The notes: generated by a model not told the origin, from the sequence alone. 64,000 nt of DNA from Colwellia sp. TT2012 (GCF_001440345.1 NZ_LJYX01000021.1:124001-188000); one strand, 5' to 3'; shown: positions 29,021-38,840, numbered from the stretch's first letter. Translations and numbers: made by a program.

Positions 29021-29568
29021 GGGCTTCACTTCTGTATCAAATCTGGAAAACTTAGAGAGGGTACTTAAATCGATGACAGTAGTTAAACTCAAAAACGCAG
29101 AGAAAAAGACTAGATCTTAATCATCCGGTTTAAAATTGGATTATTACTTTAATTGAAGGTTTATTTAGTTTAGTTAATAAGAGTGAATTGAAAATCACGG
29201 TGGTTTTATGAGCTTTAGATATTAGACTTAGTTCTGAAATGTAGCACATACGTAGCACCAAATGACTTGATGAGTAACTACTAACTAGTAGAGGCAATGA
29301 AAAATGTTGGGCCTTCGCAATTCAAGTCACTGAGGGCCAGCACTTTCTCATATGTTAATTCCCACTGCCGTCTAAAACTCCATATTATTAAGCCTTGATA
29401 TTGCTTTGATGCTTATTTTTTCTCTCCTGAGTTACGGCAAAGTCAATGATAAGTAGCTAGCCGAATTGTCATGTTAATGTCGTAGTATGCTTATATGAAA
29501 ATGGTCTAATATTGTTAAAGGTGAAGTTCAGTAAAATATAGCCACCTTAATAACACATGGAGATAGTT
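29021..29568. other. Gene-poor stretch with decayed sequence
   Basis: No supported gene was found. It contains the frame-shifted tail after the integrase remnant, two nearby copies of GTAGCAC (around 29235-29260), and GC-richer text near 29306-29345. A promoter for the small secreted protein at 29569 is likely in the last 80 bases, but no clear -35/-10 was found. Confidence 0.4.
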
Positions 29569-29817
29569 ATGATAATTCTCAGGATGATTATGCTTTTGCT
29601 CTTGTTAAGTTTCCCTATCACGTCATATGCCCTTGGTGGCTGGAAACAGGTAGGTAAAGTAAGTGGAAAATCGACATTAGAAGCTTTAAGACATGGCGCT
29701 TGTCTTTGGGTTAACACCTCAAAGAACGGCAAAGTCACTCGACGATACCAGGTTATCAGCAAAAAAAAAGGCGAACGGATAATCGTTTATCAAAATCAAA
29801 CAGTTTCTAAATGCTAG
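29569..29817 (+). CDS. Small secreted protein of unknown function
   Basis: The protein has 82 residues, with a signal peptide of about 20 residues (MIILRMIMLLLLLSFPITSYA) and a basic mature part of about 60 residues. It has two Cys, one in RHGACLW and one as the last residue, which could pair. An upstream in-frame ATG at 29557 exists, but GGAG at 29559-29562 is spaced six bases from the ATG at 29569, which decides the start. There are no known domains. It is isolated from neighbouring genes and lies in a gene-poor segment. Confidence 0.65.
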   Translation: MIILRMIMLLLLLSFPITSYALGGWKQVGKVSGKSTLEALRHGACLWVNTSKNGKVTRRYQVISKKKGERIIVYQNQTVSKC

Positions 29818-29974
29818 GTAATTAACAAATTATTTTTTCAAGTTCTTTGTCGCCGTCGTCGAGATTAGGGCAGCAATCAGAAAAATTTGATACCAGCCAT
29901 GGACAGGAAGTTTGAAATAGGGGAATTAAGCTTTGTCTAAATTGGCCTAAAAAGGTTGTACTACAAGGTGAAAA

Positions 29975-30051
29975 TGGTGGGCCTTCCCAGACTTGAACTG
30001 GGGACCTGACGATTATGAGTCGTATGCTCTAACCAACTGAGCTAAAGGCCC
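29975..30051 (-). tRNA. tRNA-Ile2 (anticodon CAT, predicted lysidine-modified)
   Basis: A complete 77-nt cloverleaf with encoded CCA. The acceptor stem GGGCCTT pairs perfectly with AAGGCCC, the D arm is GCTCAGTTGGTTAGAGC, the anticodon loop is CTCATAA, and the T arm is CCCAGTTCAAGTCTGGG. The anticodon CAT would normally suggest Met. The C4-G69 and C5-G68 pairs, the ACGACTCATAATCGT anticodon arm and the TTCAAGT loop instead resemble E. coli tRNA-Ile2 (ileX), whose C34 is converted to lysidine by TilS to read AUA. Position 27-43 is a mismatch. Confidence 0.9.
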
Positions 30052-30223
30052 ATTTTCACATAGATGGGGCATGCGTTAATAACGCGACTTAGTTTATTGA
30101 GAAACAGCTTAACTAAGCGCGTGCAGTATAAGCATTTTTACTTTTGTTGTCACCTAATGAACTTTAAATAATGGCATTTTTTTACTGACCGCTTATTTAT
30201 TAAACTAAATAGCCTGCTTTTCG

Positions 30224-30841
30224 CTAAAAATGATAGGTAAGCCCGGCACTCACTTCACTTTGGAACCAGATATCACTCGAGATATAAATGGCGCAGGTAT
30301 CTTGTTCACAAAAAATTGCGCTAGCCGAGTTAAAAAAGGTGCCATAAATACGACTGTCTAGTCGTAGGCTAATATGCTCACTTAGCTCAAACTTTGTTGC
30401 TAAACCAATATTGATAGAAAAACGTGTTTCATTACTAAGCTGCTCATCTTTTGGTGCAAAGTGAGTTAAACCTAAACCACCGGTAATATAAAAAGGCATA
30501 AAACCGTCAGAGATGGGGACATTACCCCCTATATGAGCATAGGTAATAGTAAGTTCAGTATTACTGGCAGAAAAGCCATCTGATTGGGAGAAGCTGGTAT
30601 TATAATGACTTATTAAGAACTCACCTTGACGCTCACGATCAAAAGACCAAGCCGTTAAAAGGCCGTAGCTGGTTTCTTCGCTTAATTCAATGCGATGATG
30701 TTCCTTCTCTTTACTGGTATCAAAACTCCCACCAAAGCGATAACCAATCAAGGGAGTTATTTCAAAATCTAACGCTTGTTTTGCCATGGAAGGCATAGAG
30801 ATTAGGGCAAGTACACCCGCGAGAGCGATGACAACACGCAT
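30224..30841 (-). CDS. Outer-membrane beta-barrel protein
   Basis: The protein has 205 residues with a signal peptide ending near SMAKQA (residue 21-23). Many alternating amphipathic strands (LTITYAHIGGN, FYITGGLGLTHF, FSINIGLATKFE) follow. It ends in the outer-membrane insertion signature GLTYHF with a terminal Phe. This points to a small OmpA/OmpW-like 8-stranded barrel. Two Cys near residue 180 may form a surface-loop disulfide. Function is unknown. It is downstream of rpoD in the same direction but separated by a hairpin terminator. Confidence 0.82.
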   Translation of the reverse strand: MRVVIALAGVLALISMPSMAKQALDFEITPLIGYRFGGSFDTSKEKEHHRIELSEETSYGLLTAWSFDRERQGEFLISHYNTSFSQSDGFSASNTELTITYAHIGGNVPISDGFMPFYITGGLGLTHFAPKDEQLSNETRFSINIGLATKFELSEHISLRLDSRIYGTFFNSASAIFCEQDTCAIYISSDIWFQSEVSAGLTYHF

Positions 30842-30865
30842 AAAATTTCCTTATCTTAGAAAGTA

Positions 30866-30900
30866 AAAAGAGTAAGCTAGTATTACTAACTTACTCTTTT
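30866..30900 (-). terminator. rpoD terminator hairpin
   Basis: AAAAGAGTAAG and CTTACTCTTTT form an 11-bp stem (extended by TAG/CTA pairs) between rpoD and the barrel gene. The arms end in A/T runs on both sides, giving a CTTTTT tail on the minus strand. It lies 50 bases after the rpoD stop. Confidence 0.75.
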
Positions 30901-30950
30901 TTATGTCTATTTAAAATAGAATTTAAAATACTAAATTAATTATTTAGTAT

Positions 30951-32792
30951 TTATTCACCATCAAGGAAGCTTTTCAGCTGCTCTGAGCGAGAAGGATGAC
31001 GTAACTTACGTAAAGCTTTCGCTTCAATTTGACGAATACGTTCACGTGTTACATCAAATTGCTTACCAACTTCTTCCAATGTATGGTCTGTATTCATATC
31101 GATACCAAAACGCATTCTAAGTACTTTTGCTTCACGGGCAGTTAAGCCAGCGAGAACTTCATGCGTAGCACCTCTAAGGTTTTCTGATGTCGCTGAGTCA
31201 ACGGGAAGTTCACCCTTACCATCTTCAATAAAGTCACCTAAGTGTGAATCTTCATCATCACCAATAGGAGTTTCCATTGAAATTGGCTCTTTAGCTATTT
31301 TCAATACTTTACGAATTTTATCTTCTGGCATTACCATACGTTCAGCTAATTCTTCTGGCGTAGGCTCACGTCCCATTTCTTGTAGCATTTGACGAGAAAC
31401 ACGGTTTAGTTTGTTAATCGTTTCAATCATATGCACAGGAATACGAATGGTACGTGCTTGGTCAGCAATAGAACGGGTAATGGCTTGACGGATCCACCAC
31501 GTTGCATAAGTTGAGAATTTATAACCACGACGGTATTCAAACTTATCAACCGCTTTCATCAAGCCTATGTTACCTTCTTGAATTAAATCAAGGAACTGTA
31601 AACCACGGTTGGTGTATTTTTTAGCAATTGAAATTACAAGACGTAAATTGGCCTCAACCATTTCTTTCTTAGCACGACGCGCTTTTGCTTCACCAATTGA
31701 CATACGACGGTTAATGTCTTTAATGCCATGAATATTTAGGTGCGTTTCTTCTTGAATTTGGTTTAGTTTGTAGATACAACGTTCTACATCACGTTCAACT
31801 TCACTAAGTTTAGCTGAGTATGGTTTACCTGCTGCTTGCTCTGCTGTAAACCAGTCTTTTGAGGTTTCATTACCTGGGAACATTTTGATAAAGGTAGTTT
31901 TTGGCATACCCGCACCAACCACACAATGTTTCATGATCAAACGCTCTTGCACACGTAATCGGTCCATCATGCTACGCATGTTTTTAACTAATTTATCAAA
32001 TAATTTAGGGATCAAACGGAATTCTTTAAAGACTTCAGCTACTGCATCGATAGCTTCTTGAGCATCTTTATGGCCACGACCATGTTTTTCAATAATTTTA
32101 TTGGCATGTTCATAAGCTTCACGTAAAGCGGTAAACTTCTCACGTGCTAATTCAGGGCAAGGACCCGTATCTTCTTCTTCCTCATCCTCTTCATCTTCCT
32201 TTTTTGACTTATCTTCATCAGCAAGGTCTGCTTTTGACAGTTCACTACCCACGTGTGTAGCTGCGGGCGCAACTTCTTCTTCCGCATCTGGGTCTAAAAA
32301 CCCCGTGATAATATCCGTTAAGCGTAGCTCTTCCGCTTCAAAGTTATCCCACATATCTAATAAGAAATTTATCGCTGGTGGGTATTCTGAAACACTACGC
32401 TGAACTTCTCTGATACCTTCTTCTATACGTTTGGCAATAACGATTTCGCCTTTACGGGTAAGAAGTTCAACGGTACCCATTTCACGCATATACATACGTA
32501 CTGGGTCGGTTGTACGACCAATTTCACTTTCTACGGTTGCCAGTGCTTGCGCTGCTGCTTCGGCGGCATCTTCATCAGTATTGCCTTCGCTCATCATCAA
32601 GGTATCTTGATCAGGTGCATTTTCAAATACTTGAATGCCCATATCATTGATCATACTAACGATATCTTCAACTTGGTCAGAATCAATAATATCTTGTGGA
32701 AGATGATCATTAACTTGAGCAAATGTTAAATAACCTTGTTCTTTACCTTTGGTTATTAACTCTTTAAGTCTAGATTTAGGGGCTTGTTCCAT
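30951..32792 (-). CDS. rpoD: RNA polymerase primary sigma factor (sigma-70)
   Basis: The housekeeping sigma factor. Region 1.1 begins [20 protein letters not shown], the acidic non-conserved insert lies around residues 175-215 ([13 protein letters not shown]), and region 2 contains [15 protein letters not shown], which melts the -10 element. Region 4 has [20 protein letters not shown], the -35-binding helix-turn-helix. Length is 613 residues, identical to E. coli. It follows dnaG on the same strand (206-base gap), the classical macromolecular-synthesis order. Confidence 0.98.
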   Translation of the reverse strand: MEQAPKSRLKELITKGKEQGYLTFAQVNDHLPQDIIDSDQVEDIVSMINDMGIQVFENAPDQDTLMMSEGNTDEDAAEAAAQALATVESEIGRTTDPVRMYMREMGTVELLTRKGEIVIAKRIEEGIREVQRSVSEYPPAINFLLDMWDNFEAEELRLTDIITGFLDPDAEEEVAPAATHVGSELSKADLADEDKSKKEDEEDEEEEDTGPCPELAREKFTALREAYEHANKIIEKHGRGHKDAQEAIDAVAEVFKEFRLIPKLFDKLVKNMRSMMDRLRVQERLIMKHCVVGAGMPKTTFIKMFPGNETSKDWFTAEQAAGKPYSAKLSEVERDVERCIYKLNQIQEETHLNIHGIKDINRRMSIGEAKARRAKKEMVEANLRLVISIAKKYTNRGLQFLDLIQEGNIGLMKAVDKFEYRRGYKFSTYATWWIRQAITRSIADQARTIRIPVHMIETINKLNRVSRQMLQEMGREPTPEELAERMVMPEDKIRKVLKIAKEPISMETPIGDDEDSHLGDFIEDGKGELPVDSATSENLRGATHEVLAGLTAREAKVLRMRFGIDMNTDHTLEEVGKQFDVTRERIRQIEAKALRKLRHPSRSEQLKSFLDGE

Positions 32793-32998
32793 TGACGAGT
32801 GTCCACCTGTATTATATAAATATGGGATGTAAAATATGCGCTAAAAACATTAGTAAAAGCTAATAAATGGCGCAATAAAGCCGAGAATTATAACGAATTC
32901 CACAAACATTTACCAGCCTAATTGTTTGTGGGTATTTCAAGGCTAAATAATTGTGTAAATCTTACTCATGCCATGCTAAGTATAGCCAAAACTAGCCG

Positions 32999-34756
32999 TT
33001 AAGCATTGAGTATTGCTTGTAACTCTTGCTTTTCCGCACTAGTCATTTGTCCAGCTCGTGCTTTTTGCAATAACACTTCAGCACGTTGTTCAACAAAGTT
33101 ATTGAGTAGCTTTTCAATACTATCAAGAAAAACATCGGTTGCGGCTTCAGCTTCCACATGATGCTGCCAACACATCAATTTTGCTAATTGCCGGCCTTGC
33201 TCGGTATCACGAAAATATTCAAGTAATTGCGCTGATTTAATATCAGGGTTTTGCTGGCATACACCTAAAACCTCTATTAACAAAGGTATTCCTGGTGTAG
33301 TTAATGGCTGCAATACATTTTTATCACCTAAGCTATTGGCTATATGGGGATGTTCTAACAATAAAGCAAGTGCTAACCTCACGGGAGTGACTTTTGTACT
33401 GACTTTAACCGCAGGCTTTATCGAACCACCTTTTATATTTTTAGTGAACTTTACCAAAAACTGCTCACTACCCGTACCAAAATTATTCCCTATTTCATTA
33501 ATCATGGCATCTTTTAAAATGCTATCTGGAAGCTTGGCTAAAAAAGGCTGGAAAGATTCAACTAAAGCCGCTCTTCCTTCGAGAGAGCCCATATCGACTT
33601 GTTGCATTAATTGTTCAAATAAAAATTTTGATAATGGCATGGCATTATCAAGAATAGTCTCAAATGCTTGTTGCCCTTGTGCCCGAATCAATGAGTCTGG
33701 GTCTTCACCATCGGGGAGAAAAACAAATTTTAACGAAAAGCCATCACGAATAAGTGGCAAGGCATTGTCCATGGCACGCCATGCAGCATCTCGTCCAGCT
33801 CTATCACCATCGTAGCAACAAATCACATTAGGCACAGTACGAAATAGCGTTTGTAACTGCTCAAAGGTTGTTGCAGTTCCTAATGAGGCAACAGCATAAT
33901 CAACACCATGCTGGGCTAACACCACAACATCCATATAACCTTCAACCACAACAAGTCGCTTAAGTTGTTTATTGGCTTGTTTCGCTTCATGTAAACCATA
34001 AAGCTCTTGGCCTTTATGATAGATACGCGTTTCAGGAGAGTTTAAGTATTTAGGTTTTGCATCACCTAACACTCGGCCGCCAAAGCCGATAACTCGGCCA
34101 CGCTTATCGCTAATAGGAAACATGATACGACCACGAAATCGATCATAGGGTCGCTTTTTATCGCCCGCAATAGCCATACCTAAATCAATCAATTGCTGGT
34201 TGGCTTGGCCATTGCGTGAGAATGAATTCATCATACCGTCCCAAGCATCACTTATGTAGCCTATACCAAAACGCTTAACAACTTCACCACTTAAACCACG
34301 ACCTTTTAAGTACTTAATAGCCGTTTCTTTATCGGTAGATACTTTCAATTGTTGCTGAAAAAAGCGACTTATTTGCGCCATCAACTCATAATCATCTTGC
34401 TTTTGCTGATAAATTTGTTGCTGCCGGCGCTGCTCTGCTGGGCTGGCGGTATTTTCCTCACGGATAACTTCCATACCACAATGTGAAGCAAGCTCTTCTA
34501 CCGCATCAACAAAATCGAGACGATCGAATTCCATTAAAAAGGAAATGGCATTGCCGTGTTCGCCGCAGCCAAAACAATGATAAAACTGTTTATCTTGGCT
34601 TACGGTAAAAGAAGGTGATTTTTCATTATGAAAGGGACAGCACGCTTGGTGATTTTTCCCTGCTTTTTTTAACGGCACTCGACTATCTACCAGCTCAACA
34701 ATATCTGCTCGGCTAAGTAAATCATCAATAAATTGTCGGGAAATGCGTCCAGCCAT
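32999..34756 (-). CDS. dnaG: DNA primase
   Basis: Synthesises RNA primers at the replication fork. The N-terminal zinc ribbon is CCPFHNEKSPSF with HCFGCG. The catalytic TOPRIM core holds VVVEGYMDVVVLAQHG and CYDGDRAGRDAAW. The C-terminal helicase-binding domain follows. Length is 585 residues, close to the E. coli 581. It is upstream of rpoD. yqeY and rpsU lie further upstream, but a strong hairpin at 34862-34896 separates yqeY from dnaG, so dnaG-rpoD may rely on read-through or its own promoter. Confidence 0.98.
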   Translation of the reverse strand: MAGRISRQFIDDLLSRADIVELVDSRVPLKKAGKNHQACCPFHNEKSPSFTVSQDKQFYHCFGCGEHGNAISFLMEFDRLDFVDAVEELASHCGMEVIREENTASPAEQRRQQQIYQQKQDDYELMAQISRFFQQQLKVSTDKETAIKYLKGRGLSGEVVKRFGIGYISDAWDGMMNSFSRNGQANQQLIDLGMAIAGDKKRPYDRFRGRIMFPISDKRGRVIGFGGRVLGDAKPKYLNSPETRIYHKGQELYGLHEAKQANKQLKRLVVVEGYMDVVVLAQHGVDYAVASLGTATTFEQLQTLFRTVPNVICCYDGDRAGRDAAWRAMDNALPLIRDGFSLKFVFLPDGEDPDSLIRAQGQQAFETILDNAMPLSKFLFEQLMQQVDMGSLEGRAALVESFQPFLAKLPDSILKDAMINEIGNNFGTGSEQFLVKFTKNIKGGSIKPAVKVSTKVTPVRLALALLLEHPHIANSLGDKNVLQPLTTPGIPLLIEVLGVCQQNPDIKSAQLLEYFRDTEQGRQLAKLMCWQHHVEAEAATDVFLDSIEKLLNNFVEQRAEVLLQKARAGQMTSAEKQELQAILNA

Positions 34757-34861
34757 AATATTTAAAAATCATCATCTAAGAAAAAAGTACCACTTAAGTA
34801 TTCTACACAATACCGGTGAAAAAGTAGCAGAAAAAATCAAGTTAAAGCTAAAAAAAACGGA

Positions 34862-34896
34862 TAAAAAAACCGTAATAGCCAGAGCCATTACGGTTT
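34862..34896 (-). terminator. Rho-independent terminator after yqeY
   Basis: AAACCGTAAT and ATTACGGTTT make a perfect 10-bp stem with a 10-base loop, followed on the minus strand by TTTTTTTAT. It lies 28 bases after the yqeY stop. In E. coli a similar hairpin between rpsU and dnaG sets the excess of S21 over primase; the same logic fits here. Confidence 0.85.
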
Positions 34897-34923
34897 AATT
34901 TAATGTATTAAATAGGGTGTTAA

Positions 34924-35373
34924 CTATGATGCATTGAGTGCGGCTCTGACTTGACCGCTAACCGCGCCCATGTCTGCCTTACCTTGCATTAAGGGTTTTA
35001 ACACCGCCATCACTTTACCCATGTCAGCCATAGAAGCCGCACCAGATTCAGTCATTGCTTTATTTATTAATTCATTAATTTCTTCTGCACTAAGCGGCTC
35101 TGGCATGAAAAATTCTATCGCAGTTACTTCTGCGGCTTCTTTTTCAGCCAAATCATCACGACCACCTTCGCTAAACATTTTAATTGACTCTTTACGCTGC
35201 TTAACCATTTTGGTTAATATGGCAATAATATTGTCATCTGTTGCTTCGGTTTTGTGATCAATCTCTGCTAGTTTTATTGCAGAAAGCGCCATGCGAATAA
35301 CACCAAGACGTAACTTGTCTTTAGCTCGCATAGCAATTTTCATTTCATCTTTGAGTTGTATTAGAAGTGACAT
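34924..35373 (-). CDS. yqeY: GatB/YqeY domain protein
   Basis: The protein has 149 residues and is homologous to the C-terminal tRNA-binding domain of GatB. It contains LIQLKDEMKIAMRAKDKLRL, a central helical region (KMVKQRKESIKMFSEGGRDD) and the ending MGKVMAVLKPLMQGKADM. The role is unproven in bacteria. It sits between rpsU (58 bases upstream) and dnaG, a common arrangement in Shewanella, Vibrio and Colwellia, which supports co-transcription with rpsU. Confidence 0.93.
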   Translation of the reverse strand: MSLLIQLKDEMKIAMRAKDKLRLGVIRMALSAIKLAEIDHKTEATDDNIIAILTKMVKQRKESIKMFSEGGRDDLAEKEAAEVTAIEFFMPEPLSAEEINELINKAMTESGAASMADMGKVMAVLKPLMQGKADMGAVSGQVRAALNAS

Positions 35374-35430
35374 CTAAATCAAGCTCACTCTTTCTAAAGG
35401 GAAAGACTACTAAGGATTCTGGTAAGAATC

Positions 35431-35646
35431 TTAGTACATGCGAACGCGACGAGCGCTTTCACGAGAAACTTTTTTCGCAGCACGTTTAACAGCAGCTGCT
35501 TTTTTACGTTTACGTTCCCAAGTCGGTTTTTCGTAAGATTCGCGACGACGAACTTCAGAAAGGATTCCTGCTTTTTCACATGAACGTTTAAAACGACGTA
35601 ATGCAACGTCAAATGGTTCGTTTTCTCTAACTTTAATTACTGGCAT
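35431..35646 (-). CDS. rpsU: 30S ribosomal protein S21 (bS21)
   Basis: The 71 residues match bS21 almost throughout ([20 protein letters not shown] near the start, then a basic helical tail ending ARRVRMY). It binds near the anti-Shine-Dalgarno region of 16S rRNA and aids initiation. It is first in the rpsU-yqeY-dnaG-rpoD series. The 281-base region upstream, shared with divergent tsaD, must hold both promoters. I found no clear LexA box there, unlike E. coli. Confidence 0.98.
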   Translation of the reverse strand: MPVIKVRENEPFDVALRRFKRSCEKAGILSEVRRRESYEKPTWERKRKKAAAVKRAAKKVSRESARRVRMY

Positions 35647-35927
35647 GTACTTTTTACCTTAGTATAAATCTATATAAATCGGTGACTGATTTCGGTCTGA
35701 CATTGTATTAACTCACAATATGCACCTCATCTGCACCCGCTCTATCAAAAATGGGTGCCATATTCTACTGCTAAGCACCTAGCAATGTAAAGACTAATTT
35801 AATGACAATGTAGTAAATCCACTGGTGACTTACTGACAAACACGGTAAAATTACTGCGCTTGTATTTACTGTGCTTAAAGTGAGTAAATGCGGGGTAATA
35901 TTTCTATTTTTTGAGACTCTATATATT

Positions 35928-36989
35928 ATGCGTATTTTAGGTATTGAAACTTCTTGTGATGAAACTGGCATTGCCATTTATGATGATGGTCAGGGTGATC
36001 GTCCACAAGGTATACTCGCTCATCGCTTATATAGTCAAATAGCCGTTCATGCCGATTACGGTGGTGTGGTACCAGAGCTGGCATCAAGAGATCATGTCCG
36101 TAAAACTATTCCATTGATTAAGCAAGTTTTAGCAGATGCCAATCTTACGCCTCAAGATTTAGATGGCGTTGCTTATACTGCTGGCCCAGGTTTAGTCGGT
36201 GCACTTTTAGTCGGTTGCTCTATTGGTCGAAGTTTAGCTTATGGCTGGGATTTACCTGCTGTACCAGTACATCATATGGAAGGTCACTTATTAGCGCCAA
36301 TGCTTGAAAATGATGTACCTGAATTCCCTTTTGTCGCTTTATTAGTATCTGGTGGCCATACCATGCTAGTACGTGTCGATGCTATAGGTGAATATAAATT
36401 ACTCGGTGAATCGGTTGATGATGCCGCTGGTGAAGCTTTTGATAAAACCGCTAAGTTGCTCGGTTTAGATTACCCAGGCGGCCCTGCCCTCTCTAAAATG
36501 GCAGAAAGCGGTCAAGCCGGACGTTTTAAATTACCTCGTCCTATGACAGATAGACCCGGTTTGGACTTTAGTTTTAGTGGTTTAAAAACAGCCGCGGCTG
36601 TTTTAATACGTAAAGAATGCCTTAATATCGAGCCAGCTTTATCACCAAGCCAATTAAAGCAAACCCACGCAGATATCGCCCATGCCTTTCAACAAGCCGT
36701 GATAGATACCTTAGCAATCAAATGTAAACGCGCCTTGCAACAAGAGCAATTAAAGCGATTAGTCATTGCTGGTGGTGTTAGTGCAAATACTGCTTTACGT
36801 GAAAAACTGGCAATAACGACCAAGAAGCTTGGTGGCAGTGTCTTCTATCCTCGCCCGGAATATTGTACCGATAACGGCGCCATGATTGCTTACGCGGGTT
36901 TACAGCGGCTAAAAGCGGGTACAGATGCTGACTTAACGTTTAAAGCTCACCCGAGATGGCCTTTGGATTCATTACCACCGCTAAAATAG
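35928..36989 (+). CDS. tsaD: tRNA N6-adenosine threonylcarbamoyltransferase
   Basis: Transfers the threonylcarbamoyl group to A37 of ANN-decoding tRNAs, with TsaB and TsaE. The frame opens at 35871, but the family N-terminus [20 protein letters not shown] starts at ATG 35928. The metal site [10 protein letters not shown] and the ASKHA features VSGGHTMLV and [10 protein letters not shown] are present. Length is 353 residues, near the usual 337-345. It is divergent from rpsU, as in E. coli. A second diverged copy of its C-terminal end lies directly downstream (37030-37125). Confidence 0.97.
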   Translation: MRILGIETSCDETGIAIYDDGQGDRPQGILAHRLYSQIAVHADYGGVVPELASRDHVRKTIPLIKQVLADANLTPQDLDGVAYTAGPGLVGALLVGCSIGRSLAYGWDLPAVPVHHMEGHLLAPMLENDVPEFPFVALLVSGGHTMLVRVDAIGEYKLLGESVDDAAGEAFDKTAKLLGLDYPGGPALSKMAESGQAGRFKLPRPMTDRPGLDFSFSGLKTAAAVLIRKECLNIEPALSPSQLKQTHADIAHAFQQAVIDTLAIKCKRALQQEQLKRLVIAGGVSANTALREKLAITTKKLGGSVFYPRPEYCTDNGAMIAYAGLQRLKAGTDADLTFKAHPRWPLDSLPPLK

Positions 36990-37029
36990 TAGCTGAGGTA
37001 GAACTTGCTATGATTTTTTATAAGAACTT

Positions 37030-37125
37030 CGGCGATTAAAAGCAGGCACAGATGCCGAGCTAACAAGCAAAGCGTTTAAAACTCACCCTAGATGGCCTTT
37101 GGATTCATTACCACCGGTAAGATAA
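37030..37125 (+). pseudogene. Detached second copy of the tsaD 3' end
   Basis: The 32-codon frame [20 protein letters not shown], then [11 protein letters not shown] and a stop, parallels the end of the intact tsaD ([20 protein letters not shown], then LDSLPPLK). The nucleotide identity is high (for example GATGGCCTTTGGATTCATTA), with a small in-frame insertion and substitutions. It has no start or upstream domain, so it cannot make a protein on its own. It lies 40 bases beyond the tsaD stop and just before the shared terminator. Confidence 0.85.
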
Positions 37126-37135
37126 CAGTATGAAC

Positions 37136-37177
37136 AAAGCCCCCAGTAACACTCATGATGTTATCGGGGGCTTTATT
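37136..37177. terminator. Bidirectional terminator between tsaD and plsY
   Basis: AAAGCCCCC and GGGGGCTTT, extended by AGTAAC/GTTAT pairs, form a strong GC-rich stem. The plus side continues TTTATTATATTTTAT, and the plsY stop codon overlaps the right edge. It can end both the rightward tsaD and leftward plsY transcripts. Confidence 0.85.
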
Positions 37178-37784
37178 ATATTTTATGAGTAATCTTACTC
37201 TCTGTACCTTTAAGTAAACGTTTAATATTTTCGCGATGCCGAAAGAGTATCAAAGCGCAGAGCATTAACGTTGGATAAACATATAAAGGCTTTAAAAAGT
37301 AGACATAAAGTGGCGCAATAGCAACGGTAACTATAGCCGCTAGACTAGAATACTTACTTAATTTCACCACTAACACCCAAGTAATGATGAGCATCACTCC
37401 CAAAGTAAAACCAATAGGCAGTAAGGTACCCAAGGCCGTAGCGACGGCTTTTCCACCTTTAAAATTGAAAAATATCGGATACATATGCCCTAAACAAGCG
37501 GCAACACTAATCACACCTAGATATAGCGGTTCTATTTTTAAAAAATACGCGCCCCATACTGGGATAGTGCCTTTGAGTATATCTAAAAATAATACCGTGA
37601 CGGCAGTAAGCTTATTACTCATGCGTAAGACATTGGTTGCGCCCGGATTTTTTGAGCCCGTTGTTCTTGGATCTGGCAAGCCTAAAAATTTACACACTAA
37701 TATGGCACTGGAAATAGAGCCTATTAAATACGCGGCAATGATCATAGTAAGCGTGAGTAATAACATTAAAATGATAAAATCCAT
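37176..37784 (-). CDS. plsY: Acyl-phosphate glycerol-3-phosphate acyltransferase
   Basis: Integral inner-membrane enzyme making lysophosphatidate from acyl-phosphate, the first step of phospholipid synthesis. About five hydrophobic segments and the conserved loops GSKNPGATN and [14 protein letters not shown] are present. The open frame extends to 37883, but the extra 33 residues are charged and not family-like, so I place the start at ATG 37784 (202 residues; E. coli has 205). No strong ribosome site supports either. It is divergent from folB, with about 140 bases between the starts. Confidence 0.93.
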   Translation of the reverse strand: MDFIILMLLLTLTMIIAAYLIGSISSAILVCKFLGLPDPRTTGSKNPGATNVLRMSNKLTAVTVLFLDILKGTIPVWGAYFLKIEPLYLGVISVAACLGHMYPIFFNFKGGKAVATALGTLLPIGFTLGVMLIITWVLVVKLSKYSSLAAIVTVAIAPLYVYFLKPLYVYPTLMLCALILFRHRENIKRLLKGTESKITHKI

Positions 37785-37924
37785 TATTGGCACAAAAGAT
37801 AGAATTATTATTCTATCTTCATCTCTGCTAGTTTTTCTAGCACTTCGCAGGTAAAATCGCCCTTTATTTTGTAACAATTGCATAATAACTGCAATAGTTC
37901 TTCTAACAACATATTAGGTAAGTC

Positions 37925-38296
37925 ATGGATAAGGTGTTCATTAAAGGTTTAAGTATTCAAACCACTATTGGTTTTTTTCAGTGGGAAAAAGAAATAAAGC
38001 AAACCTTGGTCATTGATCTTGCCATGGGCTGGAATACGGCGAATGCGGCACTCAATGATGAGCTGGCTAAAACTTTAGATTATGCCGATATTTCTGTCGC
38101 TATAGAGCGCTTTGCTAATGACAACCCGGTAGACTTAATTGAAACACTGGCTGAGCGTTTGGCGAGCTACTTAATGACTCAATACCATATTCCCTGGTTA
38201 AAACTCAGTATTGGCAAACCAGGGGCGGTACATAATGCACAAACCGTTGGTGTAGAAATCGAACGTGGTCAACAAACCATAGAGACCCTAGTTTAA
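37925..38296 (+). CDS. folB: Dihydroneopterin aldolase
   Basis: Cleaves dihydroneopterin to hydroxymethyl-dihydropterin and glycolaldehyde in folate synthesis. The 123 residues align with E. coli FolB: MDKVFIKGLSIQTTIGFFQW, LDYADIS, and the C-terminal KPGAVHNAQTVGVEIERG. The catalytic Lys sits before PGAV. The stop TAA overlaps the ATG of a folK by one base (TAATG), so aldolase and pyrophosphokinase are coupled in consecutive steps. Confidence 0.95.
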   Translation: MDKVFIKGLSIQTTIGFFQWEKEIKQTLVIDLAMGWNTANAALNDELAKTLDYADISVAIERFANDNPVDLIETLAERLASYLMTQYHIPWLKLSIGKPGAVHNAQTVGVEIERGQQTIETLV

Positions 38297-38793
38297 TGGC
38301 TCAAATTTACATCTCACTAGGTAGTAATGTCGAACGTGAGCATAATGTTAAACAAGGCTTAATCTCGTTAGCTAAAGCATTTGAACTGCCTTTTGCCCAG
38401 TTAACTTTATCTTCGTTATTTGAATGTGAGGCGATAGGTTTTAATGGCCCCGCTTTTTATAACATGGTAATCGCTATCAAATGCCGACAGAGTATCGAAC
38501 AAGTGGCGAGTATGTTACGCGAAATAGAGTTTTCTCATGGTCGCGACCATAAGGCCAAGAAATTTAGCCCTCGTACCTTAGACCTAGATTTATTATTATA
38601 TGATAATTTAGTTATTGAGCAACCGGTACAGATCCCTCGTGATGAAATAACGAAGAATGCTTTTGTCTTATGGCCTCTGAGTCAGGTTGCCCCTGAGTTG
38701 GCACACCCCGTTTTACAACAAAACTATCGCGATTTATGGCAAGGTTATAATAAAACCAGTCAACAACTCAGTATAGTGGCTAACTGCTGGTAG
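38296..38793 (+). CDS. folK: HPPK paralogue (folB-linked copy)
   Basis: Second pyrophosphokinase in the window, 165 residues. The N-terminal IYISLGSNVEREHNV and the metal site SPRTLDLDLLLYDN are intact, and the family ending AFVLWPLSQVAPEL is present, so it should be active. It differs considerably from the pcnB-linked copy at 21932. Its ATG overlaps the folB stop, making a folB-folK coupled pair that encodes two consecutive folate steps. Which copy carries the main flux cannot be told from sequence. Confidence 0.93.
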   Translation: MAQIYISLGSNVEREHNVKQGLISLAKAFELPFAQLTLSSLFECEAIGFNGPAFYNMVIAIKCRQSIEQVASMLREIEFSHGRDHKAKKFSPRTLDLDLLLYDNLVIEQPVQIPRDEITKNAFVLWPLSQVAPELAHPVLQQNYRDLWQGYNKTSQQLSIVANCW

Positions 38794-38840
38794 ACTAGCC
38801 TCTTATTATTACTCCCAAAGTAAAGGACAACTAACGACAC

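Noticed and set aside
29306..29345. Fragment resembling the 3' end of the tRNA-Ile2 gene (GTTGGGCCTTCGCA)
   Set aside because: The similarity to GGTGGGCCTTCCCA covers only about 12 of 14 bases and stops there; it may be chance.
29975..30051. Elongator tRNA-Met from the CAT anticodon
   Set aside because: The acceptor and T-arm resemble tRNA-Ile2 and carry the C4-G69, C5-G68 lysidine determinants, so Ile2 is preferred.
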